DNA from: CAVTLG01 sp963802635
GTDB taxonomy: Bacteria > Chloroflexota > Ktedonobacteria > Ktedonobacterales > Ktedonobacteraceae
Reading direction: 5' to 3'
Assembly (NCBI GenBank): GCA_963802635.1
Contig: CAWDJJ010000002.1
Location: forward strand, 248,001 to 312,000
DNA length: 64,000 nt
Part shown: positions 54,308 to 63,396 of the stretch, one piece after another
Position numbering within the stretch: the stretch's first letter is position 1
Layout: each line of letters starts with the position of its first letter
Position numbers and translations under genes: made by a program
The notes under the pieces: model-generated
Database searches by the model: none
The model's input: only the letters and a program-made list of their open reading frames with translations
Told to the model about the DNA's origin: nothing

Positions 54308-54769
54308 GTGGTACAGGCGTTGGTGCTGTTGAGCGGGGCCGTACAAAAAAGATACGCAGAACTTCAGCAAGAACTCTTCACGTATCTGCTCAAGAAATGT
54401 TCTCAAGAAGCCTTAGAAGAAATGGGTCTCTCAGAGAACCTGGAGCATCTAGATGATAAGCTCTTTGTTCTCAGTATCGCCTTGCAATGCATGATTGGGG
54501 TCAAAGCGAAAATTGGCACCGGCGGCACAGTTGGCCCAGCTTGCCGTGTCTACCTTTTGCTTGATGAAGCTGAAAACCTGCTGACGCTCCCTGGTGAGAT
54601 CGCCTGGGCTTTTCTCCATGCGTTAGAGTCCCTCTCGCATGACGTCGGGGACGGGCTGACCCTCTCGTTGCATATCAAGACGACGGAAACCACCACTATT
54701 GAGGGAGTTGAGAAGCGATTAGGCTCTCGTCTTCTCCGGGAATGGGTCACGCATAGCTGTCTTGAATGA
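54308..54769 (+). CDS. Fragment of a possible P-loop ATPase
   Basis: 153 residues from GTG 54308; the frame is open upstream to about 54236, and that part also looks coding (RWVLSQSAPETTASRQ). A hydrophobic strand followed by DEAENL (VYLLLDEAENLLTL) looks like a Walker B motif, but no Walker A is present. Either the N-terminal part has been lost or the resemblance is chance. Family not identified. Confidence 0.4.
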   Translation: MVQALVLLSGAVQKRYAELQQELFTYLLKKCSQEALEEMGLSENLEHLDDKLFVLSIALQCMIGVKAKIGTGGTVGPACRVYLLLDEAENLLTLPGEIAWAFLHALESLSHDVGDGLTLSLHIKTTETTTIEGVEKRLGSRLLREWVTHSCLE

Positions 54770-54848
54770 TGAGGTTGGGACGACATAGAGAACCCGAGCA
54801 GAATGGCTCTCATAGGGGAAGCCACCAGTAGATAGAAAGAAGAGATTC

Positions 54849-55115
54849 ATGAGCAACGATGATCCGATGGCCATTCAAGACACACCCGATCTCAAGCAAT
54901 TAGCGAAGCAGGCTCCAGGCTTTCTTGCCGAGCCACTCTTCGCCTACCAGGTTGCGCATCAGTTGACGAATGAGCAGCTCGCGGCAGAGGTCGGCGTCCC
55001 AGTTGAGCAACTCCAGAACCTGGCTCTCTGCTCGGCCCCTACTGCTGAAGGCGACATCGCGACTCTCGCACACCATGTCCAGGGTGATGCCTCCCTGCTC
55101 TCAGAATGTGTATAA
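54849..55115 (+). CDS. Small protein with a possible helix-turn-helix
   Basis: 88 residues behind AGAAGAGA. The central part (FAYQVAHQLTNEQLAAEVGV) has the spacing of an XRE-type HTH, followed by PVEQLQNLALC. It may be a small regulator of the island, or a partner of the preceding gene. Evidence is motif-level only. Confidence 0.45.
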   Translation: MSNDDPMAIQDTPDLKQLAKQAPGFLAEPLFAYQVAHQLTNEQLAAEVGVPVEQLQNLALCSAPTAEGDIATLAHHVQGDASLLSECV

Positions 55116-55192
55116 AAAGGCGAAAAGATGCCATTCTGGTGAAGGAACCGCATCATCATCGGCATTGCCCCGTGAAGCACATCTATTCAATG

Positions 55193-57012
55193 GTATCATC
55201 TCAATAATTGGGGGGAACTTGGCGTAGAGGCAAAAATTGATGGTGTGTGTATACTAGAAGTATGGTAGAAAATTTCGATCCCAACACGATTGAAGATGAA
55301 AGTCTGCGCCAAGTGTTCATCGCGCTGATGAACCTGGTGGAAACCCTGTCGGCCACCGTGAAAGAGCAAGCCGAAGAAATCCAGCGTCTGCGCGACGAGA
55401 ACAATCGGCTCAAGGGTGAACAAGGGAAGCCGAAGATCAAAGCGAACAAACCAGCCCTCGATGTCTCATCAGAAAAGGAACGCCGTGAGTCCAAACCGCA
55501 CCACAAAGCAAACAAACAAGACCAGATCAGAATAGATCGAGTCGAAGTGGTGAAAATGGATACCCGCCGATTGCCTGCCGATGCAATGTTCAAGGGCTAC
55601 GAGGACGTCATTGTCCAGGACATTGAGGTTCGCACGGAGAACGTCACGTTCCGCAAAGAGAAATATTACTCACCCAGCAATCGGCGGACGTATCTGGCAG
55701 AAATGCCTGCTGGGTACAAAGGTCAGTTTGGGCCGGGAGTCAGAGCCTGGGTGTTGGCACTCTATTATGCAGCTGGGATGAGTGAACCAAAAATCCTCGA
55801 CCTCTTGCAGACGGTTGGCATGTCGATCAGTGCGGGACAACTCTCTGACCTGCTGATCAAAGACCAAGAGCAATTTCATGCGGAGAGCGCAGCCGTGGTG
55901 AAAGCTGGACTGGCAAGTAGCCCGTGGCAGCATCTCGACAGTACAGGCACCAGAGTGAATGGGAAAAACGAACAGTGTCATATCCTGTGCACCTCGTTAT
56001 ATACTGCCTATTGTACGTTGCCTGCCAAAGATCGGATGACGCTGCTTCGCGTTCTTCAAGGCGGTGCCGATCCCGTCTTTCAGATGAACGCACTCGCATT
56101 GGAACTGATGGCGACGCTCGGTGTGACGCAGAAGTGGTGTCGCACACTTCCCACGCTGTTGCCGCAGGATCAGACCTACACAGAGAGCCAACTCGACGAC
56201 GTGCTGGATGCGCACCTGCCCAAACAGGCAGACACTCTGCGCAAGCGCGTGAAGGAAGCTCTGGCGATTGCGACCTACCGAACCCAGACCGCCTACCCCG
56301 TGGTGAAGTTGTTGCTGTGTGATGACGCACCCCAATTCAACGGGTTGACCGTCCAGCTCGCCCTGTGCTGGATTCATGAATATCGCCACTACAAGAAACT
56401 GACCCCACGCTTCCTTTCCCATTGCGACATCCTGGAGCAATTCGCTCAGGACTTCTGGAAGCTCTACCGAGACCTCTTGGCCTACCGAGACGATCCCAGC
56501 CCGGTACAGGTTGAGACATTGCGAGCGGCATTTGACCTCCTCTTCGGGCAGAAAAGCGGCTACGACCAGTTGGATGAGCGCCTCGCTCTGACGCTGGCTA
56601 AGAAAGAACCATTGCTGATGGTCCTTTCCCATCCTGAAATTCTCTTGCATAACAATCCAGCCGAACTCGGTGCCAGACAGCGTGTCCGCAAACGAGATGT
56701 GAGCCTGCAGGCACGTACCACTGAGGGCATCAAGGCATGGCATACCTTTCAAACGCTCATTGGCACCGCCAACAAACTTGGGGTCAATGTGTACCAGTAT
56801 TTTCATGACCGCATCGCTCAAACCAACCTCTTCCCCAGTTTCGCTCACCTCATCGAAGAACGTGCCAACACTCTCCCCCTCTCGGCCTCTTGGTCTCTCG
56901 TGACATGAGCTGCATGGGTCTCTTCCTTTTTGTCTTTCTCCCCCTGTTTCTTCTCACTCCACTGCCTCGTCAGATGCTCTGTTTTTCTTTCCCCGAATTA
57001 TTGAGAGGATAC
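55193..57012 (+). mobile_element. IS66-family insertion sequence, about 1820 bp
   Basis: Inverted repeats GTATC(A/C)TCTCAATAATT at 55193 and the complementary end at 57012, extending into G-rich sequence. They enclose a single tnpC-type transposase. No 8-bp target duplication is visible. The right end abuts codon GGA-TAC of the following integrase, whose N-terminus is missing, so the IS (or a deletion next to it) removed it. Confidence 0.7.
55262..56908 (+). CDS. IS66-family transposase (TnpC)
   Basis: 548 residues from ATG 55262. An N-terminal coiled-coil leucine-rich stretch (TVKEQAEEIQRLRDENNRLK) is followed by the catalytic core with HLDSTGTRVNGKNEQCHIL (Asp), LLCDDAPQFN (Asp) and LHNNPAELGARQRVRKRDVS (Glu). 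The end reads VYQYFHDRI. The usual tnpA and tnpB partners of IS66 are absent, as in several single-gene IS66 members. Confidence 0.85.
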   Translation: MVENFDPNTIEDESLRQVFIALMNLVETLSATVKEQAEEIQRLRDENNRLKGEQGKPKIKANKPALDVSSEKERRESKPHHKANKQDQIRIDRVEVVKMDTRRLPADAMFKGYEDVIVQDIEVRTENVTFRKEKYYSPSNRRTYLAEMPAGYKGQFGPGVRAWVLALYYAAGMSEPKILDLLQTVGMSISAGQLSDLLIKDQEQFHAESAAVVKAGLASSPWQHLDSTGTRVNGKNEQCHILCTSLYTAYCTLPAKDRMTLLRVLQGGADPVFQMNALALELMATLGVTQKWCRTLPTLLPQDQTYTESQLDDVLDAHLPKQADTLRKRVKEALAIATYRTQTAYPVVKLLLCDDAPQFNGLTVQLALCWIHEYRHYKKLTPRFLSHCDILEQFAQDFWKLYRDLLAYRDDPSPVQVETLRAAFDLLFGQKSGYDQLDERLALTLAKKEPLLMVLSHPEILLHNNPAELGARQRVRKRDVSLQARTTEGIKAWHTFQTLIGTANKLGVNVYQYFHDRIAQTNLFPSFAHLIEERANTLPLSASWSLVT

Positions 57013-58122
57013 GGAAAAACAAAACGTGAAGTTAAAGAAAAGTTAAAAGAAGCACAACGAGCCATAGAACAAGGGTCTTTTATCACCGAGCGCGATCAAA
57101 CGCTCGAAACATACCTTCACTACTGGCTACAGATGCGCCGCGATTCCCTTACGATTAAAGTGAGCACCTACGCATCCTATAAGAGTTACCTTCGTCGACA
57201 TGTATTGCCAGCACTTGGGTCCATAACAATCCAAAAACTCACAGGCGGTCTGATCCAAAGCCTGTATTTTCAGCTCAAACAGGAGGGACTCTCTCCCAAC
57301 ACGATTCACCTCGTCCATACGATACTCAATGCCGCACTGAATGACGCCGTGAAATGGCGAAAAATACCGTTCAATCCCTGTAAAGATCTTACCCCACCAA
57401 AACTTCAGAAGAAGGAAATGAAATATCTCTCGCAGGAGGAAGCTATACAATTGCTCGAAGCCGCTCGTGGATATCGCGTTGAAACGTTGTTGCTTCTCGC
57501 TGTCACCTTAGGATTACGCCGAGGTGAGTTACTCGGTTTACAGTGGGATGATATTGACTTTCGCAAGGGATCATTACAGGTCAAGCGTACTATCGCATAT
57601 GTTCCTCTAGAGGATGGCACAAGACACACCTATATCGCAACTGATCCCAAAACAGAAAGAAGCAAGAGAACAATTGTACTCCCGCAATTCGTTCTCGATG
57701 CATTGAAAGAGCATAAAAATCGACAAGCACAAGAGCGTTCCCAAGCGGGAAAACGTTGGCAGCATTCCAATCTGGTTTTCGCTAACCAGCAAGGAGGATA
57801 TTTCAGTTTGAATTTGCTGCGAGGACAATTCAAGAAAGTGCTGGAAAAAGCTGGACTCAAAGATATGCGCTTTCATGACTTGCGTCATTCAGCCGCAACG
57901 ATATTGCTCTCCATGGGCATAAACATCAAAGTCATTCAGGAACTGCTGGGGCATACGAATGTAAATATTACGCTCGGAACCTACTCGCACGTGACCCCCA
58001 CGATGCAACGTGATGCCATGAGCGCCTTGAACGACCGCTTTCAAAACTCCAACAAAGAGAGGAGATCCATGAGCAATACACACACGAAGAGAAGTCTGCA
58101 CTCCCTTCTAGCGCGGTTGTAG
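56890..58122 (+). CDS. Phage-type tyrosine integrase, N-terminus lost to IS66
   Basis: The first about 38 codons come from the IS66 end; real homology starts at GYGKTKREVKEKLKEA (about 57007), the last part of the arm-type DNA-binding domain. The core-binding domain (about 57100-57400) and complete catalytic set follow: LGLRRGELLGL (Arg), TERSKRTI (Lys), FHDLRHSAATILLSMG (His, Arg), LLGHTNVNITLGTYSH (His, Tyr). Without the arm-binding residues it may not recombine its own att sites. Close relative of the remnant at 45426-45780. Confidence 0.8.
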   Translation: MVSRDMSCMGLFLFVFLPLFLLTPLPRQMLCFSFPELLRGYGKTKREVKEKLKEAQRAIEQGSFITERDQTLETYLHYWLQMRRDSLTIKVSTYASYKSYLRRHVLPALGSITIQKLTGGLIQSLYFQLKQEGLSPNTIHLVHTILNAALNDAVKWRKIPFNPCKDLTPPKLQKKEMKYLSQEEAIQLLEAARGYRVETLLLLAVTLGLRRGELLGLQWDDIDFRKGSLQVKRTIAYVPLEDGTRHTYIATDPKTERSKRTIVLPQFVLDALKEHKNRQAQERSQAGKRWQHSNLVFANQQGGYFSLNLLRGQFKKVLEKAGLKDMRFHDLRHSAATILLSMGINIKVIQELLGHTNVNITLGTYSHVTPTMQRDAMSALNDRFQNSNKERRSMSNTHTKRSLHSLLARL

Positions 58123-58519
58123 ACCGCACTTTTTGACAGCTAATTTGACAGCTAATTGCCCAAATTTGTACGGTCAAAGACGGTTCGTTACACGGTCATA
58201 CGAAGAGCATTTCAGCTCAAAACTCGGTACAAGACCCTCCTCAAGCTCACCTCAAACGAAGCTAATTGATAAGACTGGTATAAGACAAGTACATCCATGC
58301 CACACGTATAGCAAAATCAGCACACACAAATCATGCCCAACGCATCAGCACCTCCTGGATGCTATTGGCAAAATCAGTGGCCCATAGCACCTCTCCCCAA
58401 TTTGATGATGGAAGCATGCTAGGAGATGACAGAAAGCCCCCCCCCGTATACTCACATCACAGAGGCCAATACTACTAACTACTACTACTTAATCACCCAA
58501 TAGGTTGGAGGGCGTCCAG
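58123..58519. other. Spacer between integrase and sigma factor; candidate island end
   Basis: About 400 bases. It starts with two tandem copies of TTTGACAGCTAA (58132-58143 and 58144-58155) right after the integrase stop, a usual position for an attachment region. Further on a C9 tract (about 58438) and a run of ACT repeats (about 58470-58492) precede the sigma factor ribosome site GGAGGG. The promoter cannot be fixed. Confidence 0.4.
58132..58155 (+). repeat. Tandem 12-bp repeat downstream of integrase
   Basis: TTTGACAGCTAA occurs twice in direct succession, ten bases after the integrase stop codon. It may be an integrase arm or att element; no second site is seen in the window. Confidence 0.6.
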
Positions 58520-59503
58520 ATGAATAACACAATTGTGACCGATGCAAAAAATAGCGCTGAACAGATCCTGGCTGATCCTGAAGCACTCAGCCTCAATGAT
58601 TCTACCCGCTTCTATCGCTATGAGATAGGACAGGTCGATTTGCTCAGCGCCGAAGAGGTCAAACAACTGGCGGAACGGATAGAGCGAGCACGCACAGGGA
58701 CTGGCAAAAGGCAGCGTGGCTTACCACGCTCGCCCAAAGAACCCAAGGATCTCACAGCAATTCACGAGGCCGAAGATGCTAAACGACAACTGATTGAGGC
58801 CAATTTACGCTTAGTCTTACATATTGCCAGGAAATACAAAGGCTTCGGAGTAGACCTGATGGACCTCGTTCAGGAGGGCAATATTGGGTTGATGCACGCG
58901 GTAGAGAAGTTCGACTATAAGAAGGGCTACCGCTTTAGCACGTACGCAACCTGGTGGATTCGTCAATATGTGACTCGCGCACTCGTCGAGCAGGCACATA
59001 TGATCCGTGTACCCTTATATAAGGTCGAAGAGATCAAACGTCTGGGTCGTGTCAAACGACGCTTACAGTTAGAACAAGGGATGGAAAGTGAGCCAACATT
59101 AGAGAATCTGGCAGACCAGATGGAAGTCAGTGTCCAACAGGTCATTGCCTTGTTATCCACAAACCAGGAAACGATCAGCCTGGATATGCCACGAAAAGGA
59201 GGTGAAGACGACATATCACTGAGCGAGGTGTTGGAAGACGACCCCGTCTATTCTCCCGAACGGATTGTGATCTCACAGACGCTCCAGGAGCACATACGGG
59301 ACTTGCTCAATTCTTTATCTCAGCGCGAGAAAAAGGTTTTACAACTCAGATATGGATTAGAAGGCAATGGTGAACATAGTCTCTCTGAGACAGGTAAAAA
59401 ACTGGGATTAAGCCATGAAGCAGTGCGCCAGGTGGAATTCCGGGCATTGCGTAAATTGGATCATCCTTGCCGTAGCAAGATGCTCCAAGATTTCTTGGGG
59501 TGA
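58520..59503 (+). CDS. RNA polymerase sigma-70 factor, primary-like (group 2)
   Basis: 327 residues; ATG 58520 is supported by TTGGAGGG upstream. Region 1.2 (DSTRFYRYEIGQVDLLSAEE), region 2 with the promoter-melting stretch (LRLVLHIARKYKGFGVDLMD, then YRFSTYATWWIRQYVTRAL), region 3 and region 4.2 with the HTH SLSETGKKLGLSHEAVRQVE. The large non-conserved region of housekeeping RpoD is absent and the N-terminus is short, so an alternative primary-like sigma is most likely. It directs core polymerase to promoters of -10/-35 type. Monocistronic, with its own terminator. Confidence 0.9.
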   Translation: MNNTIVTDAKNSAEQILADPEALSLNDSTRFYRYEIGQVDLLSAEEVKQLAERIERARTGTGKRQRGLPRSPKEPKDLTAIHEAEDAKRQLIEANLRLVLHIARKYKGFGVDLMDLVQEGNIGLMHAVEKFDYKKGYRFSTYATWWIRQYVTRALVEQAHMIRVPLYKVEEIKRLGRVKRRLQLEQGMESEPTLENLADQMEVSVQQVIALLSTNQETISLDMPRKGGEDDISLSEVLEDDPVYSPERIVISQTLQEHIRDLLNSLSQREKKVLQLRYGLEGNGEHSLSETGKKLGLSHEAVRQVEFRALRKLDHPCRSKMLQDFLG

Positions 59504-59590
59504 ATGGGAGAATGGGATTTGAGTCACTACGATGATGGGGATCGGGGTGATGCGTAGGGATACGCACACTCTGCATCGATAGGAGATTGA

Positions 59591-59631
59591 GCCGAGACGC
59601 GCCTAGCCAAACGCGTCTCGGCTTCTTTTTT
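59591..59631 (+). terminator. Rho-independent terminator of the sigma factor gene
   Basis: Perfect 11-bp stem GCCGAGACGCG / CGCGTCTCGGC (59591-59601 and 59612-59622) with a 10-base loop, followed by TTCTTTTTT. Confidence 0.9.
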
Positions 59632-59839
59632 GTCTCACGCAATGGTATCTGTTCACTTTGAGTTCGCTTCGCTGATGTAGCGGAGAGGAGATCGTTGCGT
59701 TTCTGACTGCATAAGAGGCTTGTCAGCAGCGTTGTCAGGCGGAAGAAGAACGCGTTTCTAAATGCTTATGGGTATCAGGCGTGAAAGGCGACAGCGGCAA
59801 CCACTCTCGCGCCGATGATGAAGTCATGTACAAAAGATT

Positions 59840-61198
59840 TTATAGTACGCGTGGGACTTGCACGACTATCGCGCTCACATTATCAGCCCCACCACCACGC
59901 AGCGCAGCTTGCACCATTGAGTCACACACGCATGTGGGATCGTCGCTGCTCCTCAGGATACGCTCCAACTGTGGATCACGCACCATCTCCCATAGTCCAT
60001 CAGAGCAGAGCAACAAACGATCATACGCATACAGGTCCACGGTGAAACTATCGATCTTCACATCCTCACTATGACCCAGGCTACGATAGATCTTATTGCG
60101 CTCAGGATGGGTATAGACCTCTTCGGGCTTTATCTGTCCCAGGACAACCAGTGAGGCCACCAGCGAATGATCACGGGTAATCTGCTGTAAGCCTGTGCCC
60201 TCCCGAAAAAGATAGGTACGGCTATCGCCTACATTCACCACATATGCCTTCTTCCCAACAACCAGGACAGCCGTCAGCGTCGTACCCATATCTTTGCCCG
60301 TAACACGAGCATGCTGATAAACAGCCAGGTTGGACCACTCGACCCCCCCAACGAGCATATCGGCCAGAAAATCAGCGCTCAGATCGTTGCCCAACATGAT
60401 ATTTTGCAGCACGGTATGCATCATACATTGTACAGCAAGTCGGCTGGCCTCCTGTCCACCCTCATGACCACCCATACCATCGGCAATGACAAAGAGTCCG
60501 AAAGGCACAAGTTTTCCCTCATAGGTACAGGTGGCCTGTAAGACACACAAGCCATCCTCGTTAGGCTCATTGCGCCGTGCAATACCCATATGCCATCCTA
60601 CACCAACCTGCAAGGGTTGCGCGAAAAGCGGGCTGTTTTTCTTGATGATCGGAGCAGCCGGGCGCGTGGGAACATCCTGAATGGAAAGATACGCGGACTC
60701 TGACGAGACACCTGTCATCTGTACCGATGCTTCTGTGGGATGCATTGACTTCTGGGGCAAACGGAGTCTAGGTATAGAGATAGCCAGCGTATCATCTACT
60801 AGCATCTGACCAGTGGGAAGCGACATGGCAAGGGAAAGATTGTGCGAAGGTACCCACACGCTACTCCATTGTTGTGCCTTCCACTCTACAAGCTTACGGT
60901 GACAGCGCAACAGCGTAAAACAAGTCCAAAAGCAGAAAATCCATGCGCTTAACCACACAACAGACCAGGCAAAAGGTTCCAACAACGCCAGCAAAGCGCG
61001 CGCTCCGGCAAGACGCCAGTACCGAGGCAGCCAGAATGCCGTCCAGAGCAGTTGTTGCCACACACGTGGAGGAAACCCATCTGCGATGAGGAGAAAGAGA
61101 CCCACACTCAAGAGAGCCATCCAGGTCACGCATCTTAGCCAGTAATGGACAGCATAGAGCGTCTTAAATTCTGCTACAATACCACGTTCCTCTTGCAT
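59840..61198 (-). CDS. Membrane-anchored PP2C-type serine/threonine phosphatase
   Basis: 452 residues. ATG 61198 is chosen because AAGGAAG precedes it; the frame is open to 61264. The N-terminal region (residues about 15-105) has two or three hydrophobic membrane segments (VTWMALLSVGLFLLIADG; VVWLSAWIFCFWTCFTLL). A linker follows, then a PP2C domain from about residue 200: RRNEPNEDG, FVIADGMGGHEGG (metal-binding Asp/Gly), GTTLTAVLV, VNVGDSRTYL, LLCSDGLWEMV, GGADNVSAIVV. All metal ligands are present. It should dephosphorylate Ser/Thr on the cytoplasmic side, probably opposite a Hanks-type kinase encoded elsewhere. It converges on the sigma factor gene. Confidence 0.9.
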   Translation of the reverse strand: MQEERGIVAEFKTLYAVHYWLRCVTWMALLSVGLFLLIADGFPPRVWQQLLWTAFWLPRYWRLAGARALLALLEPFAWSVVWLSAWIFCFWTCFTLLRCHRKLVEWKAQQWSSVWVPSHNLSLAMSLPTGQMLVDDTLAISIPRLRLPQKSMHPTEASVQMTGVSSESAYLSIQDVPTRPAAPIIKKNSPLFAQPLQVGVGWHMGIARRNEPNEDGLCVLQATCTYEGKLVPFGLFVIADGMGGHEGGQEASRLAVQCMMHTVLQNIMLGNDLSADFLADMLVGGVEWSNLAVYQHARVTGKDMGTTLTAVLVVGKKAYVVNVGDSRTYLFREGTGLQQITRDHSLVASLVVLGQIKPEEVYTHPERNKIYRSLGHSEDVKIDSFTVDLYAYDRLLLCSDGLWEMVRDPQLERILRSSDDPTCVCDSMVQAALRGGGADNVSAIVVQVPRVL

Positions 61199-61283
61199 GC
61201 CAGGTACTTCCTTCCATTCAGGGATGCTGCTGTTGCAGGCAAATAAGACAGAGTATATAGGCAAAGTAATCTACAGAGACGCC

Positions 61284-61532
61284 CTACAACATAGCTTCCT
61301 GAGAGGCTTCACGCTCCATGCTTTGCATGTAGAGCTTGCAGACTAGCTGGTTTGCTACACTCTCACCAACCTGATCAGCTAACGCATCCTGACAGGCACC
61401 AATGCGCTCCATACGCGCGTGAATAAAGGCATGCCGAGCTGTTCCTGTCGCCAATCCAGACAAACCACGGTTCATCGCAACTAGTTCCACCTCGATCTGC
61501 TGACGAAGTTGTGCAATTTCACTCCCGTACAT
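61284..61532 (-). CDS. Small helical protein of unknown function
   Basis: 82 residues from ATG 61532, with AAGGAA upstream (frame open to 61574). All-helical character: IAQLRQQIEVELVAMNRGLS, HARMERIGACQDALADQVGE. It lies 85 bases upstream of the PP2C gene on the same strand and is probably co-transcribed. No family assigned. Confidence 0.6.
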   Translation of the reverse strand: MYGSEIAQLRQQIEVELVAMNRGLSGLATGTARHAFIHARMERIGACQDALADQVGESVANQLVCKLYMQSMEREASQEAML

Positions 61533-61574
61533 CCTGCAAGATTCCTTCCTGCTCTCTTTGAGAGCGCGATCCAA

Positions 61575-62358
61575 AGAAGCATCACCCTATATTGACCGAG
61601 TCTCCTTCTGCTACATGCATCTGTTTATCACCCAGACAATTTTAAGGAAGGAGCTTCATCATAGCATGCAGTTCGCATACTGTCCCACACTGCATAACCT
61701 TGTTCAAAGTATAGCGAGAAGTACTTGCGCTCATCTCCTAAAGTCCTTCTTTTTCCTTCTCCGTCACTATCACTACCCGGCGCATAAAGACTTTTTTTAA
61801 CCCCCTGAGACTTCCTTCATGTCACACTTCTCGACAGAAACCTACACAAGCACGAAATATCTTATACCTGTCTTATACCGGATCTTCTAACAATATGTTT
61901 CCATACTTTCTTTCTACAAGGCATAATAGGCCACCACAAGGGACAAGACATCTCACGGAAGGTCAAATGGGGGAGAGAAAAATAGAAAAGCTCCAAATCT
62001 GGCAACATACCAGAAAGCCAAAAAACCTAAGATAAGTCGAAACGGCTCAAAAGGCCCTCTCTTTTTCGCCTAGAACTGGCTATATTGGCCTGAGTCAGTC
62101 TAATAATTGACAGCAGATGGGTCATAGATGTATACCTAAAAGAGAAGGTCTTAGATAACGTTTGGAACAAGCACACTTTTCGTCAGTAGTGAGCTGAAAC
62201 CAAACACTATCTTAGAAAAACACGCCTTTCCCTATATTGTAAATTGATTTCAAGCGCACTGTCAGACAGAGGCATTTAGCTCATTCTTGACTGTTCTATA
62301 CATTCGTAGTACGGATAACACAGCAAACCTACTGCTGGTACTAACATGTTGAGGATCT
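61575..62358. other. Intergenic region between divergent genes
   Basis: About 780 bases that must hold the promoters for the minus-strand pair and for the plus-strand acetyltransferase. I see only a possible TTGACT box at about 62286 without a convincing -10 partner. No RNA gene recognised. Confidence 0.4.
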
Positions 62359-63244
62359 ATGTCACACAACCAAAAACAGCTACGTGTACTCACCCACGAT
62401 GATGTGCACAGCATAGAGCGTCTGCTCCACAGCTCCGAATACATTTACCAGCGCTTTACTCTGGCAGAACTACCACTCTTGCTCAAACGCTACCCCGCAG
62501 TCGGCGCATTCCACGAAACCTCGCTGTATGGTTTTCTGCTCTCGCAGACCGTCAATCCCCCCTCGGCATGGATTGGGGGCTTTGGAGTAAGCTGGACGGA
62601 AAGCAAAGCGTATCATAGCATTCTCTTCGCGCTGCTCGACCAATTAACTGCGCAACTGATCACGCATGGAGTACGCTATCTGCATTATTCAGGGTAATGA
62701 CGCCGAACGAGATTGGCTACGCACAATCCTACTGACACGTGGTTTTATTCCCTACCGGCGTCTTTACTCTTACGATAAACTTGATAACAGCATCCCCACA
62801 CAGGGCAATCAACAGGTGACATTACGCCCTGTCTCCATTCGTGGAAAGCAGAACGAAGCAAGCGATATGACAGCGCTCCTGGCAATTGAAGAAGCCTGCT
62901 TCGAAGATCTCTGGCGCTACGATAGCCGAGCCTTCGCTGACATCGCGCTGACCCATCCCTATTTTGTCGTCGCAGAGTTGGATGGACAGGTAGTAGGCTA
63001 CCAATTCAATGCCCTGGACGATGAATTTGGCTACCTTGTGCGTATCGCCGTGCATCCTTCGGTGGCAGAACGTGGCATCGGTGCTCGCCTGCTGGCAGAA
63101 GCAATCCGTTTTTTTCAACAGGCCCACGTTACCTGCATCATGCTGAACACGCAGGAAGATAATTACCACGCACATCATCTTTATGAGCGCTTTGGCTTTG
63201 TACGCATCCAGCAGATGGGCTTCGTCTTACGCAAACATCTCTAG
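62359..63244 (+). pseudogene. Two-part GNAT N-acetyltransferase, one frameshift
   Basis: The N-terminal half (62359-62697, MSHNQKQLRVLTHDDVHSIE) and the C-terminal half join if one G of the GGG at 62692-62694 is removed, giving YLHYSGNDAERDWLRTILL. The corrected protein has about 295 residues. The C-terminal half is a clear GNAT domain: PVSIRGKQ, FVVAELDGQVVGYQ, the acetyl-CoA loop VAERGIGARLLAEA and YERFGFVRIQQMGF. It would transfer an acetyl group to an unknown amine. The ORF pair 62359-62697 and 62666-63244 is the uncorrected reading. Confidence 0.75.
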
Positions 63245-63396
63245 CTATCCATCCGGTCGATTAGTCGATTAATTGATGCCAGCCGCTTTGTGTGAAGCGA
63301 TTCTCCGCTAAATCTCCAGCGATTTTCTCATCGTGGCAATAAGCAGATCAACGAGAGGAAATCATAGTGAACATGTTCACTACCGGCGGTGTTCAA

